A DNA stretch of 64,000 nt from Pontibacter silvestris. GTDB taxonomy: Bacteria; Bacteroidota; Bacteroidia; Cytophagales; Hymenobacteraceae. Below the pieces are notes generated by a model. It did not search any database, was not told the DNA's origin, and saw only the letters and a program-made list of their open reading frames with translations. Shown in pieces: positions 9,764-17,724 of this stretch. The first letter of the stretch is position 1; every line of letters begins with the position of its first letter. The translations under genes and the position numbers were made by a program. The DNA lies in NCBI RefSeq assembly GCF_020907275.1, contig NZ_JAJJWI010000012.1, forward strand, positions 1-64,000, given 5' to 3'.

Positions 9764-10558
9764 ATGAAAAAAATATACTTCGTGCTGTTACTCGTGCTAC
9801 CTATGTTTACACAGGCCCAAAGTAAAGTAACTGCTCCAATGGCCATTTGGCCAGAGATTCAGATAAACAAAGGTGTAGGCGAAGATGGTGTGCTGTTTCT
9901 GCAGAACCAGTACCGCGTTAACACAGATGAACGGTACAATGATCTGAAGTCAAGAGGCCCTCTGCGAAATTTTGAGCGTGTACAGCTGGCCTTAGGTTAC
10001 GAGCAAACTTTTTCGGACCATTGGAGAGGTGGAGCTTTGTTTCGCTACGCGTTAGAAGATTATCCTATAACAAAGTTTTACACACTGTTTCTGCGGCACA
10101 ATGGCAACATAGGCGGCTTGTATTTTAATAAGCAGGCTATGTTTGAGTATGTAAGTCCGGAAGATCAGGATGCTTATGGCCGCTACAGTTTTATGGCAGA
10201 GCTAGGAAAGCGTCTGTCATTTAAATCAAAGTTTGTTTCTCCATCTGTAAGATACGAAGCCATGCTGTTGTCTGATTTTGGAGATGGTGGTGGAAGTGCA
10301 GGAGAAGAACGAACCGTAGACCGAACTCGCTTACGGATTAGCCTGAACTATGAGCTTAACAAAAAGCTACGCATTAACCCCTACTTTATGCGGCAGACAG
10401 ACTATTATTTTGTGCTGATACCACCACGTTATGACGAGAATAGCCAGTTGGTAGAGAAAGGATATACTACTAAGCGAAACCGGATTTCACCAGTAGTTGG
10501 TTTAGAAGTAAAGTACAGCATTAACAAGAGGCCTAATACTGCCAGTTTTACTTATTAG
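9764..10558 (+). CDS. Putative outer-membrane beta-barrel protein (DUF2490-like)
   Basis: The 264-aa product has a clear signal peptide (Lys-Lys then a hydrophobic run, likely cut after TQAQ). The remainder alternates amphipathic strands rich in aromatic residues and arginine with polar turns, as in small barrels of the DUF2490 type: strands near VQLALGYEQ, WRGGALFRYALEDY, LRISLNYEL and ISPVVGLEVKYSI. Function is unknown. It is 4 bp from the preceding gene and the two are almost certainly cotranscribed. Confidence 0.7.
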   Translation: MKKIYFVLLLVLPMFTQAQSKVTAPMAIWPEIQINKGVGEDGVLFLQNQYRVNTDERYNDLKSRGPLRNFERVQLALGYEQTFSDHWRGGALFRYALEDYPITKFYTLFLRHNGNIGGLYFNKQAMFEYVSPEDQDAYGRYSFMAELGKRLSFKSKFVSPSVRYEAMLLSDFGDGGGSAGEERTVDRTRLRISLNYELNKKLRINPYFMRQTDYYFVLIPPRYDENSQLVEKGYTTKRNRISPVVGLEVKYSINKRPNTASFTY

Positions 10559-10700
10559 ATATAGTTTAAGAGTCAATAAGTCACAATGTTATGGTTTTAG
10601 AGTGTTTGTATTATGACATTGTTTCATGATTTAATGTAATAATACGATTGGTACACTTTTTACTAATACTCTCTATGTAAAAGATGTTAAACAACATTTT

Positions 10701-10710
10701 TAAGGAGGTT
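10701..10710 (+). promoter_or_regulatory. Unusually strong Shine-Dalgarno before hsp20
   Basis: TAAGGAGGTT sits 6 bp (AAGGAGG core: 8 bp) before the ATG at 10717 and is almost fully complementary to the 16S anti-SD. It fixes the start at 10717 over the in-frame ATG at 10684. Most genes in this window show no comparable site. Confidence 0.8.
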
Positions 10711-10716
10711 AAAACT

Positions 10717-11226
10717 ATGGCACTTGTTAGAAATAATGGCTTTTACGATGTAATGCCACAATCATTCAGCACAATGTTAGACAGGTTCTTTAATGAGTCT
10801 GTTAATACCAGAAACTTCTCTGGATTTACACCACATGTAGACGCTTGCGAAACAGAAAAAGGTTTTGAGCTGGAGCTAGCCTTACCAGGTGTAAAAAAAG
10901 AAGATGTCAGTATAGATTTTCAGGAAGGTAAGCTGACCATTACTGGTGAGCGTAAGTTTGAGAAAAAAGAAGAAGGTAAGCGTTATCACATGCTGGAAAC
11001 GCAGTATGGCTCTTTCACAAGAACCTTTTACCTGCCTGATAATGTAAACCCTGAGCAGATTAAGGCAAACCTGGCAAATGGAGTTCTGCATGTTACTGTT
11101 CCTAAAGATGAGCAGAAAGTCCTGAAGCGCCAGATAAGCATTACTTCAGACGCGGAAGAGGAAACTAAACCGGCAGCTAAGAAAGTTGCTGTAGCTTCTG
11201 AAAACGGAAAAGAAGTAAAAGCTTAA
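10717..11226 (+). CDS. Hsp20/alpha-crystallin small heat-shock protein
   Basis: This 169-aa ATP-independent holdase has the alpha-crystallin domain at about residues 38-135: a first strand VDACETEKGFELELALPGV, the KEDVSIDF strand, and the hallmark late segment ANGVLHVTVPK (A-x-x-x-G-V-L pattern). An I-S-I motif (QISITSD) follows, the usual C-terminal anchor for oligomerisation, then a Lys/Glu/Ala-rich tail. The start is set by a near-perfect SD; an upstream in-frame ATG (10684) would place that SD inside the gene. It is followed by its own terminator and precedes a periplasmic protease, so this stretch is stress-related. Confidence 0.93.
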   Translation: MALVRNNGFYDVMPQSFSTMLDRFFNESVNTRNFSGFTPHVDACETEKGFELELALPGVKKEDVSIDFQEGKLTITGERKFEKKEEGKRYHMLETQYGSFTRTFYLPDNVNPEQIKANLANGVLHVTVPKDEQKVLKRQISITSDAEEETKPAAKKVAVASENGKEVKA

Positions 11227-11240
11227 GAAGTAAAAGCTTT

Positions 11241-11280
11241 AACAAAAAAGAGGCCGATAATTTTTGGCCTCTTTTTTGTT
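11241..11280 (+). terminator. hsp20 terminator
   Basis: A 15-bp perfect arm pair (11241-11255 with 11266-11280; core gaggcc / ggcctc) encloses a 10-base loop; A and T runs flank it on both sides, so it could work in either direction. Confidence 0.9.
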
Positions 11281-11406
11281 ATTAGTAAGTTATACTAATG
11301 ATATCATCTCAGTAATATATACTATCGTATACAAGATATACGTTATTAGCTTACAGTATAGAAAATATTTAATATTTACATAAACAACAGTAAATTAATA
11401 CAGTAC

Positions 11407-12900
11407 ATGAAAACTAAACAATTCTTTGTTGGCTTAACGCTTTCGGCTCTGCTTGGTGGAGGCGTTGCAGTAGGAAGCTACAAGCTGCTGGAAGATGAAG
11501 CTGTGGTTAGCAGTAGTAATCAGGATAAATATCCTAATGTTCGTTACACCAGCGATATGCGCAGCAGCAATGCTATTGTTCCGGAAGGATTAAATTTTGT
11601 GAAGGCTGCTCAGGTATCTACACCAGCAGTAGTACACGTAATGACGGAATACAGTGTACGTTCAGCTGATAACTACAGCAACCGTATGGAACCTTTCCTG
11701 CGTGAGTTCTTTGGTGATGGCTTTGGAGAGCGTGCTCCCCGAGGTCCTCAGATGGGCTCCGGCTCAGGCGTTATTATTGCTTCTAATGGTTATATTGTAA
11801 CAAACAACCACGTAATTGATAAGGCAGATAAAATAGAGGTTGTACTTGATGACAAGCGTAAGTTCGAAGCTACTTTAGTAGGTACAGACCCCACTACCGA
11901 CATCGCCTTACTAAAAATTAATGCCGATGAATTGCCTGCTGTTCGCTATGGTAATTCCGACGATCTGCAAATCGGGGAGTGGGTGTTGGCTGTGGGTAAC
12001 CCTATGAACCTTACATCTACTGTTACAGCAGGTATTGTGAGTGCCAAAGGCCGTAACATTAACATTCTGCGCACCAGCCAGAACGATATGAGCATTGAGT
12101 CATTCATTCAGACAGATGCTGCTGTAAATCCTGGTAACAGTGGCGGTGCTTTAGTTAACCTGAATGGTGACCTGGTAGGCATCAATACTGCGATTGCATC
12201 GCAGACAGGTTCTTTTGCGGGTTATTCTTTCGCAGTACCTTCTTCTATTGTTAGCAAAGTGGTAGACGACCTTCTGAAATATGGTGAAGTGCAGCGTGCC
12301 TTGTTAGGTGCCAGAATACAGGAGATTGATGCGGCATTTGCTAAAGAAAAAGGAATTAAAACACTAAATGGCGTTTACCTGTACGAGATCACAGAAAACA
12401 GTGCTGCTGAAGAAGCCGGCTTGAAAGCAGGTGACGTTGTTACAGCTATCAACGACGTGAATGTAAGCAAAACATCTCAACTGCTGGAGCAAATAGCCCG
12501 CTATCGTCCTGGTGATAAAGTAAAAGTGACTTATATCCGGGATGGTAAAGACAAAACAGCCAACGTTACACTTAAAAACCTGAACAACAGCACCGAGCTT
12601 GTAAAACGTAGCAATGCCGAAGCGGTAACATTTGATGGAGCTTCCTTTGCGCCTGTTTCTAAGCAGGAAATGAATAAGCTTGGTATCAGTGGTGGTGCTA
12701 AAATCTCAGGAGTAGATAAGAGCAAGTTCCGAGATACTGGTATGAAAGATGGCTTTATTATAACAAGAATCGACAGGTACCAGGTAAATGAACCTTCAGA
12801 TGTTGAGAAACATTTGAAGAGCTTTGATGGTGGTGTAGTTTACATTGAGGGTGTTTACCCGGATGGCCTAAAAGCTTACTATCCAATTGGCAAAGGTTAA
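11407..12900 (+). CDS. degP: Periplasmic serine protease/chaperone, DegP/HtrA family
   Basis: HtrA proteases degrade or refold damaged envelope proteins in the periplasm. The 497-aa protein has an N-terminal signal/anchor segment (residues 5-25, FVGLTLSALLGGGVAVGS), a trypsin-like domain with triad His135 (TNNHVI), Asp165 (TTDIALL) and Ser245 (GNSGGAL), and two PDZ domains: the first at about 295-390 (LLGARIQEI..., AGLKAGDVV) and a second, more divergent one at about 410-495. The Q-linker after the signal is short. DegQ or DegS naming cannot be excluded; the two PDZ domains favour DegP/DegQ. A terminator follows. Confidence 0.93.
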   Translation: MKTKQFFVGLTLSALLGGGVAVGSYKLLEDEAVVSSSNQDKYPNVRYTSDMRSSNAIVPEGLNFVKAAQVSTPAVVHVMTEYSVRSADNYSNRMEPFLREFFGDGFGERAPRGPQMGSGSGVIIASNGYIVTNNHVIDKADKIEVVLDDKRKFEATLVGTDPTTDIALLKINADELPAVRYGNSDDLQIGEWVLAVGNPMNLTSTVTAGIVSAKGRNINILRTSQNDMSIESFIQTDAAVNPGNSGGALVNLNGDLVGINTAIASQTGSFAGYSFAVPSSIVSKVVDDLLKYGEVQRALLGARIQEIDAAFAKEKGIKTLNGVYLYEITENSAAEEAGLKAGDVVTAINDVNVSKTSQLLEQIARYRPGDKVKVTYIRDGKDKTANVTLKNLNNSTELVKRSNAEAVTFDGASFAPVSKQEMNKLGISGGAKISGVDKSKFRDTGMKDGFIITRIDRYQVNEPSDVEKHLKSFDGGVVYIEGVYPDGLKAYYPIGKG

Positions 12901-12920
12901 TCTTTAGCTTGAAACATAGT

Positions 12921-12957
12921 ACAAAAGCTTCCACAGATACGTGGAAGCTTTTTTGTT
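12921..12957 (+). terminator. degP terminator
   Basis: Arm acaaaagcttccac (12921-12934) pairs with gtggaagctttttt (12941-12954) over a 6-base loop and runs into T residues. Confidence 0.88.
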
Positions 12958-12962
12958 TTTTA

Positions 12963-12970
12963 TAGCTTTG
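12963..12970 (+). promoter_or_regulatory. Candidate -7 element for the ALDH gene
   Basis: TAGCTTTG fits TAnnTTTG, lies just after the degP terminator and about 35 bp before the next ATG. No TTG at the expected distance was found. Confidence 0.35.
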
Positions 12971-13004
12971 TATAAGCTGTAACAGTAAAAAATAAACAGA
13001 ACTT

Positions 13005-14582
13005 ATGAAACAAACCATAGAAGAACTTCCGCTAAACAAAGCACTGGCAGATGTGTTGCATCAGTTAGGTATAAAAGAGCTTAACCCGTCTTACAGTACA
13101 GGTTTGGTATGGGGAGGACAGGAAGGGCGCACTGTTAAAAAGATTCGCTCCCCTGCAGATGGCAACTTTATATCTTCTGTAAATATGGCTACAGCAGATG
13201 ATTATGAACAGGTTGTAAAAGCAGCGCAGGAGGCATTTAAGGTGTGGCGCAAAGTTCCGTCTCCTAAGCGTGGCGAGATAGTGCGGCAGATAGGGCAGAA
13301 GCTGAGAGAGCACAAGGAAGCTTTAGGCAAACTGGTAAGCTATGAAATGGGCAAAATATTACAGGAGGGGTTAGGCGAAGTGCAGGAAATGATTGATATC
13401 TGCGATTTTGCTGTAGGCTTATCACGGCAGCTTCATGGTTACACTATGCACTCGGAGCGTCCGCAGCACCGCATGTACGAGCAGTACCATCCGCTGGGCA
13501 TTGTTGGTGTTATATCCGCTTTCAACTTCCCGGTTGCTGTCTGGAGCTGGAATGCAATGTTGGCTACAGTATGTGGCGATGTGGTTATCTGGAAGCCATC
13601 TGAGAAAACACCGCTTACAGCTATTGCCTGCCAGCATATTATACGCGAAGTGTTAGTTAAGAATGAGCTGCCGGAAGGGATTTTTAACCTGATTATTGGT
13701 GATGCTGAAATAGGAAGCCTGATGAGCCACGACAACCGTGTTCCACTTGTTTCTGCTACGGGTTCTACAACAATGGGTAAAAAAGTAGGCGAAGCCGTTG
13801 GAGCCCGCTTAGGCAAATCTTTGCTGGAACTAGGTGGTAACAATGCTATTGTCATTACAGAGAATGCAGATCTTGAAATGGCTATTCGTGCTGTAGTATT
13901 TGGAGCAGTGGGAACCTGTGGGCAGCGCTGTACTTCTACCCGTCGCTTAATAGTACACGAAAATGTATATGATAAAGTAAAGGAGCGCCTGGTTAAAATT
14001 TATCCAAACCTGCCAATCGGGCACCCGCTTAGCAATACAACGCTTGTTGGCCCATTGATCGATAAAGATGCTGTGGAAGCATTTCAGCAGGCGCTGGCCC
14101 AGGTTCAGCAAGAGGGAGGGACCCTATTAACAGGTGGAGAAGTGCTAAATGGGGATAGCTACCAGACGGGTACTTATGTAACACCAGCCATTGTAGAAGC
14201 AGAGAATCATTTTGCTACTGTACAGAAAGAAACCTTTGCTCCCATTCTTTATCTGATAAAATATAGTGGCGATATAGAAAATGCTATTGAACTGCAAAAT
14301 GGTGTGCGCCAAGGCTTGTCATCAGCTATTTTCTCTTCAAGTTTATTGGAAACAGAAGCGTTCTTAAGCCATTGGGGCTCTGACTGTGGTATTGCAAACG
14401 TAAATGTGGGTACATCCGGAGCAGAGATTGGAGGTGCCTTTGGTGGAGAGAAAGATACAGGTGGTGGTCGTGAATCCGGATCTGATGCCTGGAGAGTTTA
14501 TATGCGTCGCCAGACCAACACCATCAACTATAGCAGAGAGCTTCCTTTGGCACAAGGTATTAAGTTTGATATAATGGATTAA
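13005..14582 (+). CDS. amaB: Aldehyde dehydrogenase, ALDH7 type (alpha-aminoadipic semialdehyde / P6C dehydrogenase)
   Basis: The 525-aa protein shows the ALDH7A1 hallmarks: FELGG-type motif ELGGNNAIVI, nucleophile Cys309 in GQRCTSTRR, and the C-terminal signature GGEKDTGGGRESGSDAW followed by YMRRQTNTINY. ALDH7 enzymes oxidise alpha-aminoadipic semialdehyde (in equilibrium with piperideine-6-carboxylate) to aminoadipate in lysine breakdown, using NAD+. The symbol amaB is by family resemblance, and a broader detoxifying role is possible. A glutaryl-CoA dehydrogenase-like gene, a later step of lysine catabolism in some pathways, lies at 48.9 kb, not adjacent. It stands alone between two terminators. 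Confidence 0.85.
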   Translation: MKQTIEELPLNKALADVLHQLGIKELNPSYSTGLVWGGQEGRTVKKIRSPADGNFISSVNMATADDYEQVVKAAQEAFKVWRKVPSPKRGEIVRQIGQKLREHKEALGKLVSYEMGKILQEGLGEVQEMIDICDFAVGLSRQLHGYTMHSERPQHRMYEQYHPLGIVGVISAFNFPVAVWSWNAMLATVCGDVVIWKPSEKTPLTAIACQHIIREVLVKNELPEGIFNLIIGDAEIGSLMSHDNRVPLVSATGSTTMGKKVGEAVGARLGKSLLELGGNNAIVITENADLEMAIRAVVFGAVGTCGQRCTSTRRLIVHENVYDKVKERLVKIYPNLPIGHPLSNTTLVGPLIDKDAVEAFQQALAQVQQEGGTLLTGGEVLNGDSYQTGTYVTPAIVEAENHFATVQKETFAPILYLIKYSGDIENAIELQNGVRQGLSSAIFSSSLLETEAFLSHWGSDCGIANVNVGTSGAEIGGAFGGEKDTGGGRESGSDAWRVYMRRQTNTINYSRELPLAQGIKFDIMD

Positions 14583-14736
14583 GAATTTAAGGATGTTGCC
14601 TTTATGCCTATAATGTGTATCACCTGCTGCAAAAGAAACCGTTTTAGTTCTCGGGATTAAAATATTACGCAATTATTTTACTTTTTAGGGTAAGGTGCTC
14701 AATTATTACCTGAATTTTATACAGTATTTTCTCGCA

Positions 14737-14769
14737 AAAGCCAGCTTTTCTAAGAAAGCTGGCTTTTTT
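14737..14769 (+). terminator. Terminator downstream of the ALDH gene
   Basis: A perfect 12-bp stem aaagccagcttt (14737-14748) / aaagctggcttt (14755-14766) with a 6-base loop and a T tract; 155 bp after the stop codon, so it may also bound an untranslated RNA. Confidence 0.85.
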
Positions 14770-14809
14770 GTGCGTGTGTATCAGCAGGAATCTACATGAT
14801 ATGCTATAG

Positions 14810-15004
14810 TTATCCACATTTGTGGATAAATGATATGTGGATATGTTGATAACCTAAGGTTGATAATTGTTACGTTTCCCTTAGAATGTAGTTAAAATAT
14901 AGGTTTTTGGTAATAAATAGTTAAACTTATTTGCTAACTTGAAGAAGATGAAGTAGATAGACAACTTTTAGATTTCCACATCAGGCTGTGGATAGTGTGG
15001 AAAA
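14810..15004. other. Cluster of DnaA-box-like 9-mers (candidate oriC)
   Basis: Two perfect DnaA boxes TTATCCACA face each other 2 bp apart (14810-14818 plus, 14821-14829 minus). One-mismatch copies follow: TGTGGATAT 14836-14844, TGTTGATAA 14844-14852, ATTTCCACA 14972-14980, TGTGGATAG 14987-14995, and a two-mismatch TGTGGAAAA at 14996-15004. A very AT-rich stretch (14880-14945) lies between the two groups and could be an unwinding element. The whole gene-free interval is 14583-15157. What is seen is the box cluster; the origin role is inference. Flanking genes are all on the plus strand, without the divergence usual around an origin. Confidence 0.5.
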
Positions 15005-15157
15005 GTAGGTTGGTGGGAGAATATTAAAAGTATTTTAGCTACAGATGCAACCTCTTGCAAAAGCTTCTGTCTTTAGAGTGAATTTAGGAAAGAAAGGAGA
15101 TGAGGGAAACAAAACAGAAGCTTTAAAACGAACAGAGCAATACTAAACCGGAAGACT

Positions 15158-15715
15158 TTGGAGAAATTGAGTTATCAGGATGTGAACCATCATGTAATAG
15201 AGCGGTGCAGGCAAGGTGAAAACCGTGCACAGTACGAACTGTACAAGCTTTACTCCAAAGCTATGTTTAACGTGAGCATGCGTATTGTAAACGATTATGC
15301 CGAAGCAGAAGATGTGTTGCAGGAAGCTTTTATCAGTGCCTTTAAGAACCTTCATACCTATAAAGGTGAGGCTTCATTTGGGAACTGGTTAAAAAGAATA
15401 GTGGTAAATGCTGCTATTAACTCTATCCGTAAAAAGAAAGTCGAATTGATAGAGATAGATGAAAGAATAATGGAAGACGTTGCTGAAGAAGTATGCGACA
15501 ACGATACAGAGTGGCGGGTAGAAAAGGTTCGGAGAGCCGTGCAGATGCTGCCAGACGGATACCGGGTGGTGTTAACCTTATACCTTTTTGAGGGCTTTGA
15601 CCATGCTGAGATAGGTGAAGTATTAAGCGTGTCAGAGTCAACGTCAAAATCGCAGTACAGCCGCGCCAGAAAGAAGCTATTAGAAATTATGCGTGAACCA
15701 CAGTTTGTTGCCTGA
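15158..15715 (+). CDS. ECF-family RNA polymerase sigma factor
   Basis: The 185-aa protein has sigma region 2 at about residues 20-90 (YKLYSKAMFNVSMRIV, AEDVLQEAFISAF) and region 4 at about 125-180 (MLPDGYRVVLTLYLFEGF, HAEIGEVLSVSESTSKSQYSRARKKL), with no region 3, which defines the ECF group. It begins at a TTG (15158); no nearby ATG gives the full region 2. The next gene, 29 bp downstream, encodes a one-helix membrane protein that fits an anti-sigma factor, and the third is a DUF4097-like exported protein, so the operon probably senses an envelope signal. Confidence 0.92.
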   Translation: MEKLSYQDVNHHVIERCRQGENRAQYELYKLYSKAMFNVSMRIVNDYAEAEDVLQEAFISAFKNLHTYKGEASFGNWLKRIVVNAAINSIRKKKVELIEIDERIMEDVAEEVCDNDTEWRVEKVRRAVQMLPDGYRVVLTLYLFEGFDHAEIGEVLSVSESTSKSQYSRARKKLLEIMREPQFVA

Positions 15716-15744
15716 TAACATAGCAGCACAAGGAGATACTGATT

Positions 15745-16386
15745 ATGAAAGATAAGCTAAAAGATTTTATATGTGAACACAAAGATGAGTTCGATGTGTA
15801 TGAACCCCGGCAGGAGCTGTGGCAGGAGATTTGCCAGGAAATGCCTCCTATTGATGAAAAGCAAAAGGCGAAAGTAATTAGCATAAACTTCGGTAAGCGA
15901 GCCAGCTTTAAAGCTGACTATGTGTTTATGCGTGTGGCGGTAGCCGTGTTATTATTGATTGGGTGTGGGTTTATCCTGTTTTATATGAAAGAGAAGGCAG
16001 TAGTTCGTGCAACTAACACCATTGCCGCAACACAGCCAGCTACCATTAAAAGTATTGCTCCTGAGCTTGTAGAGGTAGAAACGTATTACACAAGCCAAAT
16101 AAGTGAAAAGAAAAAGCAGCTAAGCGACTACGATTTGAAAGTGCTGGGGCTGGATGAGAGTATGCAGATAGATTATGAACTGGCCCGCCTTGACAGTACT
16201 TATCAGCAATTAAAAAAAGAATTATATACAACACCCAACACAGATAAAGTAGTAAGTGCCATGATCCAGAACCTGCAGATAAGGATAGAGGTGCTAAACA
16301 GGCAACTGGAGGTGCTTCAGAAAATAGATAAACTTGAAAACGTAATTGATTCAGAGGTAAAAGAAAATGAAACCGCTAATGTATAA
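15745..16386 (+). CDS. Putative membrane anti-sigma factor
   Basis: The 213-aa protein has a cytosolic N-terminal part of about 57 residues (EPRQELWQEICQEM), one transmembrane helix at about 62-80 (VFMRVAVAVLLLIGCGF) and a C-terminal periplasmic region with coiled-coil-like heptads (about 155-205). No zinc-binding HxxxCxxC motif is present. The position directly after an ECF sigma gene makes an anti-sigma role likely, but this is inference from context and topology. Its last 20 bp overlap the next gene. Confidence 0.7.
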   Translation: MKDKLKDFICEHKDEFDVYEPRQELWQEICQEMPPIDEKQKAKVISINFGKRASFKADYVFMRVAVAVLLLIGCGFILFYMKEKAVVRATNTIAATQPATIKSIAPELVEVETYYTSQISEKKKQLSDYDLKVLGLDESMQIDYELARLDSTYQQLKKELYTTPNTDKVVSAMIQNLQIRIEVLNRQLEVLQKIDKLENVIDSEVKENETANV

Positions 16387-17524
16387 ATCTATACGCTGCT
16401 TGTTACTTATAGCCACACTGGTGCCTACTATGGTTCTTGCACAGCAGAAAACAGAAACAGAGCCCACTACCTCTATAACAATCGATTTGTCCGGGCTTGC
16501 TGATGGACTGTCAGAACTGGCTGCCTTATCAGAGCTTTCGGTGTTATCCGATCTTTCTAGCGTGGTTGACGTGCAGGAACTCGCTAAGCTTGAAGTTAAA
16601 GTGGAGCCTTTACTCCGGATAGAGAATCAGGCTTCAACTTTCAACTCAGAAAAGAGAAAGTCTTTTGACAAGACTTATAAAGTGAGTAATTCAGAACTGC
16701 TTAATATTGAAAATAAATTCGGCAAAATACATGTGAATACCTGGAACAGAAAAGAGGTTCAGGTTCGGATAGACATAGTTGCCCGTGCAAGTTCTGAGCA
16801 AAATGCCCAAAAGATTCTGGATGGGATAACCATCTCCGAAAGCCGTGACAGTAAAATGATTTCATTGCGTACAGAAATGGAGTCTATTCGTACTTCGGGT
16901 AACTCGAACAGAAGCTTTGAGATAAACTATACTGTCTTTATGCCGGAAGAAAATCCTGTTGCTCTGAAAAATAGTTTTGGAGAAGTATATCTGGCTGATT
17001 TAAAAGGTAAAGCTGATATTACTGTTAAATACGGCTCTTTGAAGACTAACAACTTAAGTAATTCTTCAAACAACATTAGAGTTGCTTTTGGGTCAGGAAG
17101 CTGTGGCTTTATTAACCATGGTAACATTGATGTAGCTTATTCTGACTTTAGTGTAGATGGAACCAATGGGCTACAAGGTTCTTCTAAATTCAGCGATCTG
17201 ATAATTGGTAGTCTGGGAGAGGTGCTTACAATGGATGTAAAGTATGGGTCTTTTAAAGTTGATAACATAAGCAGAAACGTTCGGAGCATTAACGTGGCCA
17301 GTGGCTTCAGTCCAGTATCATTAGGCTTTGCAGACAATAGCGCTTTTGATTTTGATGTAAATGTTCAGTTTGCAGATTTTAAGTACGATAAATCTAGTGT
17401 AAACATTACATCCCTTGAAAAAGGACATACTTCAGCAGAATATAAAGGCAGATATGGTGGTTCAACAGCAAAAGGTTCTGTAAATGTCGTGTCTAAGTAC
17501 GGTGATGTGAAGTTTATAAGGTAG
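16367..17524 (+). CDS. Exported DUF4097-like beta-repeat protein
   Basis: The 385-aa protein has a signal peptide (CLLLIATLVPTMVLAQ, cut near residue 26) and then a long run of short beta-strands with the recurring theme 'N-x-F-G-x-[IV]' and 'K-Y-G-S-[FL]-K' (IENKFGKIHVNTW, LKNSFGEVYLADL, VKYGSLKTNNL, VKYGSFKVDNI, SKYGDVKFI), the pattern of DUF4097 / putative adhesin right-handed repeats. The start may be ATG 16367 or ATG 16379; both overlap the preceding stop. It is the third gene of the sigma operon and may be part of the signal or response of that system. Confidence 0.8.
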   Translation: MKPLMYKSIRCLLLIATLVPTMVLAQQKTETEPTTSITIDLSGLADGLSELAALSELSVLSDLSSVVDVQELAKLEVKVEPLLRIENQASTFNSEKRKSFDKTYKVSNSELLNIENKFGKIHVNTWNRKEVQVRIDIVARASSEQNAQKILDGITISESRDSKMISLRTEMESIRTSGNSNRSFEINYTVFMPEENPVALKNSFGEVYLADLKGKADITVKYGSLKTNNLSNSSNNIRVAFGSGSCGFINHGNIDVAYSDFSVDGTNGLQGSSKFSDLIIGSLGEVLTMDVKYGSFKVDNISRNVRSINVASGFSPVSLGFADNSAFDFDVNVQFADFKYDKSSVNITSLEKGHTSAEYKGRYGGSTAKGSVNVVSKYGDVKFIR

Positions 17525-17613
17525 TTCACTCGTAGAACTTATATAGCCAGTGTTTGGCGCAGTTAAGAATATCATTTTAAGAAAATTGTGTTTGTAAGTT
17601 TGTTGTTTAAGGT

Positions 17614-17645
17614 AAAAGAGCTGGTGTAAACCGGCTCTTTTTGTT
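17614..17645 (+). terminator. Terminator of the ECF operon
   Basis: Arm aaagagctggt (17615-17625) pairs with accggctcttt (17630-17640), one G-T wobble, followed by T residues. Confidence 0.85.
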
Positions 17646-17674
17646 TTCATGCCATATAGCAAAGCATTTAGAGT

Positions 17675-17682
17675 TATCTTTG
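17675..17682 (+). promoter_or_regulatory. Candidate -7 element of the MutS-like gene
   Basis: TATCTTTG fits TAnnTTTG and lies 42 bp before the GTG start. No TTG lies 19-20 bp upstream. Confidence 0.4.
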
Positions 17683-17724
17683 GGTAAGGCAAAATTTAAG
17701 TAGAATAAGACTTGATTTAAAATC

